Shown here one piece after another: positions 36,070 through 43,575 of a stretch of 64,000 nucleotides of DNA. Source of the stretch: CALAED01 sp036378315. GTDB lineage: Bacteria > Actinomycetota > Actinomycetes > Streptosporangiales > Streptosporangiaceae. A model generated the notes under the pieces. It was not told the origin of the DNA. It worked only from the letters and a program-made list of their open reading frames with translations, and searched no databases. The translations under genes and the position numbers were made by a program. How positions within the stretch are numbered: position 1 is the stretch's first letter; every line of letters starts with the position of its first letter. The stretch spans positions 1 through 64,000 of the forward strand of contig DASUWU010000071.1 in the NCBI GenBank assembly GCA_036378315.1, in the 5' to 3' direction.

Positions 36070-36534
36070 TCACCGCAAGGGGAAGGGGACGCCGCGCTCG
36101 TTCTCCGGGCGGGGGCCGAAGATCCGTCGCTCGCCTTCGGCGATGCGGACGTCGTTGATGCTGGCCTCACGCCGCGCCATCAGGCCGTTCTCGTCGAACT
36201 CCCACAGCTCGTTGCCATAGCTGCGCCACCACTGACCGTCGGCGTCGTGGCACTCGTACTGGAATCGCACCGCGATGCGGTTGCCGTCGAACGCCCACAG
36301 CTCCTTGCGCAGGGCGTAGTCGAGCTCACGCCCCCACTTGTCGGTGAGGAACTGCTCGATGGCCTCGCGGCCGGTGACGAAACGGTCGCGATTACGCCAT
36401 ACCGAGTCCTCGGTGTAGGCGAGGGCCACCTTGTGCGGATCGCGGGTGTTCCACGCGTCCTCCGCGGCCTGGACCTTCTGCGCGGCGGTCTCTTGGGTGA
36501 ACGGGGGCAGCGGCGGGCGGCTGGTCACATCCAC
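36070..36534 (-). CDS. DUF1348 / NTF2-like (SnoaL fold) protein
   Basis: A 154-aa soluble protein. KVQAAEDAWNTRDPHKVALAYTEDSVWRNRDRFVTGREAIEQFL and FQYECHDADGQWWRSYGNELWEFDENGLM are characteristic of DUF1348, a nuclear-transport-factor-2-like fold. Its ligand or reaction is unknown. It starts with GTG at 36534 after AGGAAGGA; an in-frame GTG follows two codons later. It faces the ATPase gene; the 119 bp between them show no clear terminator. Confidence 0.85.
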   Translation of the reverse strand: MDVTSRPPLPPFTQETAAQKVQAAEDAWNTRDPHKVALAYTEDSVWRNRDRFVTGREAIEQFLTDKWGRELDYALRKELWAFDGNRIAVRFQYECHDADGQWWRSYGNELWEFDENGLMARREASINDVRIAEGERRIFGPRPENERGVPFPLR

Positions 36535-36737
36535 GTCCTTCCTCTCCAGCCAGAACGTGTACCAAGTCTTCCACGGACCGCACCGGAATCATCGCCACCA
36601 TGAATACGCCCGACCGGCGGGACCGATGGGATCACCTCAGTTTCGCGGCCGCACCCGCGTCACCGGCGGTTACCGGTATTTTCGTACCGGAAGTACCAGG
36701 GGCCCCCTCATCACCTCGTATGGGCAGGAGTCGAAGC

Positions 36738-37472
36738 ATGCCGTCGATCGACTGGAATCTCGAGACCTGGGACAAGGCCCACGGCTGGGACCGGGACGGT
36801 GACGAATGGTCGAACATGGCCGCGCACTGCAAGGTCCCGTACCCGGTGTGGAAGCAGCAGCTGCTCGATCACTTCCTGCTCCCGTACGCCGGCGGCGCCG
36901 ATGTCCTGGAGATCGGTCCCGGTCACGGTCGCTGGTCGGAAACCCTGCTAAAAGAGGCCAGGACGGTGGCCCTCGTCGACCTGAGCCCATCCTGCATCGA
37001 CGCCTGCCGGGAGCGGTTCGCCGGACACGACAACGTGTCGTTTCACGTCAATGACGGCCACAGCCTCCCGGCGGCCGATGAATCCGTCGATTTCGTGTGG
37101 TCATTCGACGCGTTCGTCCACATGGACGCGCCGGTCATCGACGGCTACCTCCGGGAGTGCGCGCGGATCCTCCGTCCCGGTGGACACGTCGTCATCCATC
37201 ACGCCGACAAGCGTCGCTGGTCGCTCGCCTTCGCTCCGCTGACCGCCCGTCTTGGCCTGCCCGGCAGGGTGGCCCAGCGGCTGCTCAGCCAGGGTCGGCT
37301 GCGCGACAGCGGGAACCGGTCCGACGTCTCCCGGCAGCACGTCGCCGAGATGGTGGCCGGCCACGGCCTTCAGCTCGTGACGCAGACGCGCGAGTGGGGC
37401 GAGTCACCCACGTGCGACGTCTCGAAGTACCGCGACTGCATCACGGTCGCGACCCGGCCAGGGAAAGCGTGA
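36738..37472 (+). CDS. class I SAM-dependent methyltransferase
   Basis: A 244-aa enzyme: motif I VLEIGPGHGRWSETLL, the acidic VALVDLSPSCIDACRERF, VDFVWSFDAFVHMDAPVIDGYL and ILRPGGHVVIHHADKRRW. The start (SIDWNLETWDKAHGWDRDGDEWS) resembles methyltransferases in surface-glycan and capsule clusters, so O-methylation of a sugar is plausible but unproven. The frame opens at 36600, but the ATG at 36738 has CAGGAG at 7 bp and the upstream part is not protein-like. It converges with the GH26 lipoprotein gene 23 bp away. Confidence 0.83.
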   Translation: MPSIDWNLETWDKAHGWDRDGDEWSNMAAHCKVPYPVWKQQLLDHFLLPYAGGADVLEIGPGHGRWSETLLKEARTVALVDLSPSCIDACRERFAGHDNVSFHVNDGHSLPAADESVDFVWSFDAFVHMDAPVIDGYLRECARILRPGGHVVIHHADKRRWSLAFAPLTARLGLPGRVAQRLLSQGRLRDSGNRSDVSRQHVAEMVAGHGLQLVTQTREWGESPTCDVSKYRDCITVATRPGKA

Positions 37473-37494
37473 CGCGGTAGGGGATCGGGCGGCT

Positions 37495-38505
37495 TCAGTC
37501 GCTCTGCACTGGGACGTTGCGGGGGTTGAAGAAGGGAAGCGTCGCGAGCTCGCGCATCGCGGACATCGCGGCCGGATCGCCGTCGAGGGAGAACTGCACC
37601 CGTTTGTCCGTCTGCCGGTCCTCCATGTCGGAGTTGAAATAGAGGACGGCCTTGATCTGCGGGTTCTGGAGGGTCTTCGCCGCGTTGCGGAGCCACTCGG
37701 GCCGGCGCGGGCCGTAGGAGCGCGGCACGCCGAACTCGCCGATCATGATGGGCTTGGGATGGCGCTTCGCCCACTTCATGAATCCCGCCATCACCTCGGA
37801 CAGGTCGCGGTAGGCGGCCTGGTGGCTCGGGTAGGCGTCGGCGCACACCCAGTCGACCTCGTCGTCACCCGGGTAGTAGGCGGCGGCGTGGTCGCGGGAC
37901 GTGAAGCCCTTCGCCGTCGGGCACCACACCCAGGCCACGTTGTCGACGCCGACCTGCCGGAAGATGGCGCGGATGCGCTTCCACGCGGCGATGTACTGGG
38001 CCGGCGAGTGGATCTTGCCCCGGGCGTTGGGCCGGTCCATCTCCCACTGCCAGCGGAGGAAGATCGGCTTGCCGGTCGCCTTGATCGCCGCCGCTCGCTG
38101 GTAGATGACCTTGTCCTGCGAGCCAGAGTTGATCACCTTCGTGTCGATGCCGTTCCACGACAGCATGAGGTAACGATCGCTGTTCAGCACGGCGTTGTCC
38201 GCGGCGCGCGGGAAGGGCTGGGTCCAGGTCCGGTAGGTGTGCACGATGTCGAGCTCGCGGCCGATCTTCTTCTCGAAGTCGAGCATCGACTGGATCCGGC
38301 CCTGTTGGGTGAGCGAATCGACGCCGGAGTCGGCCCAGGCGCCGAAGTACGCGCCGCGGGCCGGTGGGGTGGGTGCGACTCCTGCGCGCAGCGTGCTCTG
38401 GATCTTCGGCTTGCCGCCGGCGCGCGCGCCGCAGCCGGCCATCCCCCAGCCCGCCAGCGCGAGCGACGACGCGAGCACGACGGACGCGACCACCCGGCCT
38501 CTCAC
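37495..38505 (-). CDS. GH26-like glycoside hydrolase lipoprotein
   Basis: A 336-aa protein: signal peptide with lipobox MAGC (Cys25), then a catalytic barrel. GH26-type features are YFGAWADSG near the start, acid/base Glu155 in RWQWEMDRPN, WVWCPTAKG, and nucleophile Glu257 in IMIGEFGVPR. It should act outside the membrane on a beta-glycan, probably the polymer of this locus. GTG start at 38505 with GGGGGG 6 bp before. Last gene of the minus-strand operon that begins at 45.05 kb. Confidence 0.83.
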   Translation of the reverse strand: MRGRVVASVVLASSLALAGWGMAGCGARAGGKPKIQSTLRAGVAPTPPARGAYFGAWADSGVDSLTQQGRIQSMLDFEKKIGRELDIVHTYRTWTQPFPRAADNAVLNSDRYLMLSWNGIDTKVINSGSQDKVIYQRAAAIKATGKPIFLRWQWEMDRPNARGKIHSPAQYIAAWKRIRAIFRQVGVDNVAWVWCPTAKGFTSRDHAAAYYPGDDEVDWVCADAYPSHQAAYRDLSEVMAGFMKWAKRHPKPIMIGEFGVPRSYGPRRPEWLRNAAKTLQNPQIKAVLYFNSDMEDRQTDKRVQFSLDGDPAAMSAMRELATLPFFNPRNVPVQSD

Positions 38506-38551
38506 GATGTGCCCCCCGTCTGCTCGGCGTCGCGGGCCGATCCGCGTCGGG

Positions 38552-39457
38552 TCAGATGCCGCGACCGCGGGCGTGCAAGGCGCGGAGCACGCGCTGACCC
38601 GAGACGAGCCCGGACGCCACGGCGAGCGCGAACGGCACCCGCGGTTCCTTCCAGTTGGCGCGGACCGCCCGGCCCGCCCAGCGCAGCGCGGCCCGGCGCC
38701 GCCGCAGGCAGGCGTAGCCGAACGCGATCTGCCCGTAGACCCGGGCACCACCGACCGGCGACCGCCCGATCTCCGGATACCGGTCGAGGAACCACAGCAG
38801 GGCGTCGACCTTGGTCTCCCACGCCTGGGCATAGTAGGACGTCCGGCCCCACAGCACCCGCACAAATGGTTGATCCACGTTAACGATTGGGTGCCGGCGG
38901 GCCAGCTTGAGCGCGAGATCCCAGTCTTCGCCCTGGCTGCCGGGGATCTCCTCGTCGACCATCCCCACGTCGAGCAGCGCCGCCCGCCGCGCCACGTACG
39001 TCGATGAGTGCACCATGACCATGCGGGACCGGACGAGGTCGTCGAAGGTGACCCGGCCGGCGAAGGCCAGCCGCGGTATCTCGCTGCCGTCGTACTCGAC
39101 GAGGATGCCGCAGCTGGCCAGCTCGGCCCCGCGGGCGGCGCGCAGCGCCTCGACCTGGGCGGCGAGCTTGCCCGGCAGCCACACGTCGTCGTCGTCGCAG
39201 AACGCGACAAGTTCGGTGTCGAGCGCGCTGATCCCGCTGTTGCGGGCCCCGGCGAGCCCGGGCGTACGGGTGTTGGCGATGACCTCGACCCGGTCGCCGG
39301 CCAGGCCCTTGTCCGGGTCGGCCCGGTCGAAGACGACGACGGCCCGCAGCTCGCCCCCGTACTCCTGGGCGAGTACGGAGTCGAGCGCGCGGCGCAGCAG
39401 CTCGGGACGGTTGTGGGTGGGCAGGACCACCCCGACGGACGGCAGCTCGTCGGTCAC
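38552..39457 (-). CDS. family 2 glycosyltransferase
   Basis: A 301-aa GT-A enzyme: VGVVLPTHNRPELLRRALDSVLAQ at the N-terminus, TPGLAGARNSGI, the metal-binding DxD within AFCDDDDVWLP, and the catalytic-base region GSQGEDWDLALKLA. It should add a sugar from a nucleotide donor to the lipid-linked repeat unit in the cytoplasm. The GTG start overlaps the sulfotransferase stop by 4 nt, so the two are translationally coupled. Donor and linkage cannot be read from the sequence. Confidence 0.9.
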   Translation of the reverse strand: MTDELPSVGVVLPTHNRPELLRRALDSVLAQEYGGELRAVVVFDRADPDKGLAGDRVEVIANTRTPGLAGARNSGISALDTELVAFCDDDDVWLPGKLAAQVEALRAARGAELASCGILVEYDGSEIPRLAFAGRVTFDDLVRSRMVMVHSSTYVARRAALLDVGMVDEEIPGSQGEDWDLALKLARRHPIVNVDQPFVRVLWGRTSYYAQAWETKVDALLWFLDRYPEIGRSPVGGARVYGQIAFGYACLRRRRAALRWAGRAVRANWKEPRVPFALAVASGLVSGQRVLRALHARGRGI

Positions 39458-40452
39458 GCGGGCGGAGCCCCCTTGAGGTAGCCGTAGCGGCGCAGCAGCG
39501 GATAGGTCAGCGCGGTGACCCTGCGGCGGTCGGCCGGCGCCAGCCCGGTCCGCCAGGAGTCGTCGCGGCGGAGCAGGACAGGGCCGGTCTGGAACCGCAT
39601 CGGGTTGCCGGACGCGGTGTGGTTGGCCGACAGCCGGGCGGTGACGGCACCGTCGGGGGCCTCGGTGAGGAACGCCAGCGCCTCGTCGTCAGCGGCCAGG
39701 CTCGCGAACTCGGCGATCCGGCGCAGCTCGGCGACCGGCGCGCGCAGGAACTCCTCGTACCGCACCAGCATGGTCGGGACGCCGCGCCGGCCGAGCAGCG
39801 CGTACGCGCCGTTCTCCGCGTTCCAGTGGGCCGCCGCCTTGGCCGGCGACCAGCGGGCCATGTACTCCTCGCCGCCGGCCACGGCCTCGGGCCTGCGGAC
39901 CTGCTTGGTCCATGAGTAGGCGACGCCGCGACTGTCGCGTACGACGTGGAGGACGCGCAGGCCGAGCGGCACGGCCGCGTCGGCGGCACCACCGGCGGCG
40001 GCCCAGCGCAGGCAGAAGGCGAGCGAGGCGTGCTTGCTGGAGTCGATGAGCACCTCGGCGCCGCTGACTTCGGCGGCGGCCCGGTAGAGCCGCGTGTAAT
40101 AAGAGACGTAGGCCGTCACGGCGGCCAGGGTGGCGGCCGGCGGGCGGCGGCGGGCCAGCGCCGGGATGTGCCGGATCCGGTCCACGTCGGCGCGCAGCGC
40201 GCGCAGCCGTTCGATCTCCACGCCGTCCCAGCCGCCGAACGCCACCTCGCCCACCTTGGCCCAGAACGCGCAGCCGTGGAACGGCGCGCCGCAGCCGCAG
40301 CGTTCGCCACCGACGACGCCGCGCTCCCACAGGTGGACGACCTCGCCGAGCGACACGGCGCCCGGCAGCTCGCCGAGCAGCCGCTCGAGCAGGGTGGTGC
40401 CGCTGCGGCCGAGGCCGCCGAGGTAGAGCACCTGAGGGGTCGGGGGTTCCAT
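39454..40452 (-). CDS. PAPS-dependent sulfotransferase, second type
   Basis: A 332-aa enzyme. 5'-phosphosulfate loop LYLGGLGRSGTTLLERLL lies at the N-terminus, then LGEVVHLWERGV, a CGCG-containing insertion, LIDSSKHASLAF, and 3'-phosphate motif HVVRDSRGVAYSW. It belongs to the Sulfotransfer_3-like group, distinct from the enzyme at 31.9 kb. It lies directly downstream of cysN and overlaps a glycosyltransferase gene, so PAPS supply and use are in one transcript. Two sulfotransferases imply two sulfated positions or two acceptors. Confidence 0.88.
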   Translation of the reverse strand: MEPPTPQVLYLGGLGRSGTTLLERLLGELPGAVSLGEVVHLWERGVVGGERCGCGAPFHGCAFWAKVGEVAFGGWDGVEIERLRALRADVDRIRHIPALARRRPPAATLAAVTAYVSYYTRLYRAAAEVSGAEVLIDSSKHASLAFCLRWAAAGGAADAAVPLGLRVLHVVRDSRGVAYSWTKQVRRPEAVAGGEEYMARWSPAKAAAHWNAENGAYALLGRRGVPTMLVRYEEFLRAPVAELRRIAEFASLAADDEALAFLTEAPDGAVTARLSANHTASGNPMRFQTGPVLLRRDDSWRTGLAPADRRRVTALTYPLLRRYGYLKGAPPA

Positions 40453-40475
40453 ATGCGCCTGTCTGTACGTATTAG

Positions 40476-40520
40476 TTACTGGCGTCCTGGCTTACTTGGC
40501 GTCCTGGCTTACTTGGCGTC
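40476..40520. repeat. 17-bp tandem repeat covering the cysN stop codon
   Basis: TTACTTGGCGTCCTGGC at 40492-40508 is preceded by a 16-bp near copy (40476) and followed by TTACTTGGCGTC (40509), which is the real end of cysN. The 3' end of the gene has been duplicated downstream. Confidence 0.88.
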
Positions 40521-41792
40521 GGTGATCATGCCGGCGGCGACCGTGGCGTTGGTGGCCTCGTCGATCAGGACGAAGCCGCCGGTCAGCCGGTTGCGGTTGT
40601 AGTCGTCGACGAACAGCGGCTGGGTGACCCGCAGCCCGACGCGGCCGATCTCGTTCAGGCTCAGCGCCGTCGCGTCCTCGTCGCGGTGCAGCGTGTTGAC
40701 GTCCAGCCGGTAGTGCAGGTCGCGGACCACCGCGCGCGCCGTCCGCGTGGTGTGCTTGATGACGAGCTTGGTCCGCGGCGTGAGCGGCCGCTCGACGGCC
40801 ATCCAGCAGACCATCGCGTCGATGTCCTGGGCGACCGCCGGCCGGTTGTGCGGGCGGCAGATCATGTCGCCACGGGAGATGTCGATGTCATCGGCCAGCC
40901 GCAGCGTCACCGACATGGGCGGGAAGGCCTCGTCCACCGGCCCGTCCGCGGTGTCGATGTCGGTGATGTGCGTGGTCAGCCCGGAGGGCAGGTGCAGGAC
41001 CTCGTCGCCCGGCTTCAGCACCCCGCCGGCGACCTGCCCCGCGTAGCCGCGGTAGTCGTGCAGGTCGTGGTCGGTGGAGCGGTGCGGCCGGATGACGTAC
41101 TGCACAGGGAAGCGGACGTCGATGAGGTTGCGGTCGGAGGCGATGTGCACGTTCTCGAGGTGGTGCAGCAGCGACGGGCCGTCGTACCAGGGCATGCTGG
41201 CCGACCGCTCGACCACGTTGTCGCCGTGCAGCGCCGAGATCGGGATGAACGTCAGGTCGTGCACGTCCAGCTTGGCCGCGAACGCGGTGAACTCGTCGTG
41301 GATGCGGTCGAAGGTCTCCTGGCTGTAGTCGACCAGGTCCATCTTGTTCACCGCGAGCACCAGGTGCGGTACCTTCAGCAGCGTGGTCAGGAAGGCGTGC
41401 CGGCGCGACTGCTCGATGATGCCCTTGCGCGCGTCGATCAGGATGATCGCGAGGTCGGCGGTGGACGCGCCGGTCACCATGTTCCGGGTGTACTGGATGT
41501 GCCCCGGGGTGTCGGCGATGATGAACTTCCGCCGCGGGGTGGCGAAGTAGCGATAGGCGACGTCGATCGTGATGCCCTGCTCGCGCTCGGCCCGCAGCCC
41601 GTCGGTGAGCAGCGCGAGGTTGGTGTACTCCTCGCCGCGGTCCTGGCTGGTGCGCTCCACCGCCTCGAGCTGGTCCTCGAAGATCGACTTCGAGTCGTAC
41701 AGCAGCCGACCGATCAGCGTGGACTTGCCGTCGTCGACCGACCCCGCCGTGGCGAACCGCAGCAGATCCATGCCGCCCGTGGTCCGGCTCAT
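40509..41792 (-). CDS. cysN: sulfate adenylyltransferase subunit 1 (CysN GTPase)
   Basis: A 427-aa elongation-factor-like GTPase that drives APS formation with CysD. Seen: G1 AGSVDDGKSTLIGRLLYDSK, switch region REQGITIDVAYRYF, G3 DTPGH, G4 NKMD, followed by beta-barrel domains. No C-terminal APS kinase is fused, which fits the separate cysC-like gene at 22.6 kb. The ATG lies 2 bp after the cysD stop. Length and motifs are complete. Confidence 0.96.
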   Translation of the reverse strand: MSRTTGGMDLLRFATAGSVDDGKSTLIGRLLYDSKSIFEDQLEAVERTSQDRGEEYTNLALLTDGLRAEREQGITIDVAYRYFATPRRKFIIADTPGHIQYTRNMVTGASTADLAIILIDARKGIIEQSRRHAFLTTLLKVPHLVLAVNKMDLVDYSQETFDRIHDEFTAFAAKLDVHDLTFIPISALHGDNVVERSASMPWYDGPSLLHHLENVHIASDRNLIDVRFPVQYVIRPHRSTDHDLHDYRGYAGQVAGGVLKPGDEVLHLPSGLTTHITDIDTADGPVDEAFPPMSVTLRLADDIDISRGDMICRPHNRPAVAQDIDAMVCWMAVERPLTPRTKLVIKHTTRTARAVVRDLHYRLDVNTLHRDEDATALSLNEIGRVGLRVTQPLFVDDYNRNRLTGGFVLIDEATNATVAAGMITDAK

Positions 41793-41794
41793 GA

Positions 41795-42709
41795 TCAGAA
41801 GTAGCCTTCCTTCTTGCGGTCTTCCATGGCCGCCTCGCTCGACCGGTCGTCGGCACGGGTCTGGCCGCGCTCGGTGATACGGGTGGCGGCGATCTCCTCG
41901 ATGACCTCGTCGAGCGTGGTGGCCACCGACTTGACGGCGCCGGTGCAGCTCATGTCGCCGACCGTGCGGTAGCGGACCATCGCCTCGAAGACCGGCTCGT
42001 CGTCATCGCGGTTGGCGTACGGGCTGTCGGCGAGCAGCAGGCCGTCCCGCTCGAACACCATGCGCGGGTGCGCGAAGTAGATGGACGGGATCTCCAGCGC
42101 TTCGCGCCGTATGTAGTCCCAGATGTCGAGCTCCGTCCAGTTGGACAGCGGGAAGACCCGGACGTGCTCGCCCTGGCGGATCTTGGTGTTGTAGAGGTTC
42201 CACAGCTCGGGGCGCTGGTTCTTGGGGTCCCACTGCCCGAACTCGTCGCGGAACGACACCACCCGTTCCTTGGCCCTGGCCTTCTCCTCGTCGCGCCTGG
42301 CGCCCCCGAACGCGGCGGTGAAGCCGTGCTCCTCGATGGCGTCCAGCAACGTCGTGGTCTGCAGCCGGTTGCGGCTGGCCCACTTGCCGGTCTCCTCGAC
42401 CACGCGGCCCTGGTCGATCGAGTCCTGGACCGAGGCGACGACCAGGCGTACGCCCAGCTCGGTCACCCGCCGGTCACGGAACTCGATCACTTCGGGGAAG
42501 TTGTGACCGGTGTCGACGTGCATGACAGGGAACGGGACAGGTGCGGGCCAGAAGGCCTTCTCGGCCAGCCGGAGCATGGTGATGCTGTCCTTACCGCCGG
42601 AGAACAGCAGCACCGGGCGTTCGAACTCCGCGGCCACTTCGCGAATGATGTGGATCGACTCGGCCTCGAGCATGTCGAGCTGGGACAGTCGATAGTCGGT
42701 CCGCTGCAT
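41795..42709 (-). CDS. cysD: sulfate adenylyltransferase subunit 2 (CysD)
   Basis: A 304-aa PP-loop ATP pyrophosphatase forming APS from ATP and sulfate. PP-loop FSGGKDSITMLRLA (about 36), then MHVDTGHNFPEVIEFRD, FGGARRDEEKARAKER, PLSNWTELDIWDYI and a closing MEDRKKEGYF, all diagnostic of CysD. ATG at 42709, 2 bp after the cysQ stop. It forms the cysQ-cysD-cysN block. No cysH or sulfite reductase gene accompanies it. Confidence 0.97.
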   Translation of the reverse strand: MQRTDYRLSQLDMLEAESIHIIREVAAEFERPVLLFSGGKDSITMLRLAEKAFWPAPVPFPVMHVDTGHNFPEVIEFRDRRVTELGVRLVVASVQDSIDQGRVVEETGKWASRNRLQTTTLLDAIEEHGFTAAFGGARRDEEKARAKERVVSFRDEFGQWDPKNQRPELWNLYNTKIRQGEHVRVFPLSNWTELDIWDYIRREALEIPSIYFAHPRMVFERDGLLLADSPYANRDDDEPVFEAMVRYRTVGDMSCTGAVKSVATTLDEVIEEIAATRITERGQTRADDRSSEAAMEDRKKEGYF

Positions 42710-42711
42710 GA

Positions 42712-43551
42712 TCAGGACTTTCTCTTCGCGGCTGGGTGGTCGGCGTCGGTCACGGCCCGGATGCCGGCGAGCAGCGTTGATGCCAGCGCGGGATGGCAGA
42801 CCAGGATATCGGGCAACTCGGGATCCTTCTGGTTGTACACCAGGGGTGCGCCGTCGACGCGGGACGCGTGGGCCCCGGCCGCCAGCGCGACCGCGGCCGG
42901 GGCCGCGGAGTCCCACTCGAACTGGCCGCCGGCGTGGATGTAGGCGTCCACCTGGCCCAGGAGTACCGCGGCGATCTTCGCGCCGGCCGACCCGATCGGG
43001 ACGGGTTCGAGGGTCACCCGCCCGTCCCGGAGGTGGGCGATCAGCGGCGGCAGGAACGCGGGCGGCCGGCTGCGGCTGATCGCGACCCGCACCCGCCCCT
43101 GGTCGGCGATGTCGGGCATCCGCAGCGGAACTGCGGCGGCGAACTCCGCGCCCAAGTCCAGCACCGCCCCGCCGTCCGCCGTGGTGCACAGCGTCCTGCC
43201 CTCGGCCGGCAGGGCGACGGCTCCGGCCACCAGCCGCCCGCGCTCCCACAGCGCCACGTGCACGGCCCAGTCGGCGCGGCCCTCCTCGCCGAACTCGCGG
43301 GTGCCGTCCAGCGGGTCCACGATCCACACCCGGTCGGCGCCGAGCCGGGCCGGATCGTCCTTGCCCTCCTCGCTGAGGACGGCGTCGCCCGGCCGGTGCC
43401 CGGCCAGTTCGGCGACGAGGTACTCGTGCGACTCGCGGTCGCCGGCGTCCTTCAGGGCGCGGGGATCGGCGAAGCCGCGGCCGGCCCGCAGCCGCAACAG
43501 TCGCCGCCCGGCCTCGGAGGCGAGCGCCGCCGCCATGGCGTGGTCAGTCAA
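42712..43551 (-). CDS. cysQ: 3'(2'),5'-bisphosphate nucleotidase (CysQ-like)
   Basis: A 279-aa lithium-sensitive phosphatase-fold enzyme removing the 3'-phosphate of PAP, the by-product of sulfotransferases. Metal motifs: SEEGKDD, IVDPLDGTREF, and EWDSAAPAAVALAAG near the C-terminus. The inositol monophosphatase group shares these motifs, but the DGTREF form and the place beside cysDN favour PAP/PAPS. Its presence supports real sulfotransferase flux. It starts 24 bp after the initiating glycosyltransferase gene. Confidence 0.92.
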   Translation of the reverse strand: MTDHAMAAALASEAGRRLLRLRAGRGFADPRALKDAGDRESHEYLVAELAGHRPGDAVLSEEGKDDPARLGADRVWIVDPLDGTREFGEEGRADWAVHVALWERGRLVAGAVALPAEGRTLCTTADGGAVLDLGAEFAAAVPLRMPDIADQGRVRVAISRSRPPAFLPPLIAHLRDGRVTLEPVPIGSAGAKIAAVLLGQVDAYIHAGGQFEWDSAAPAAVALAAGAHASRVDGAPLVYNQKDPELPDILVCHPALASTLLAGIRAVTDADHPAAKRKS

Positions 43552-43575
43552 CGTTCGTTCCCCCCGAGAACAGGT

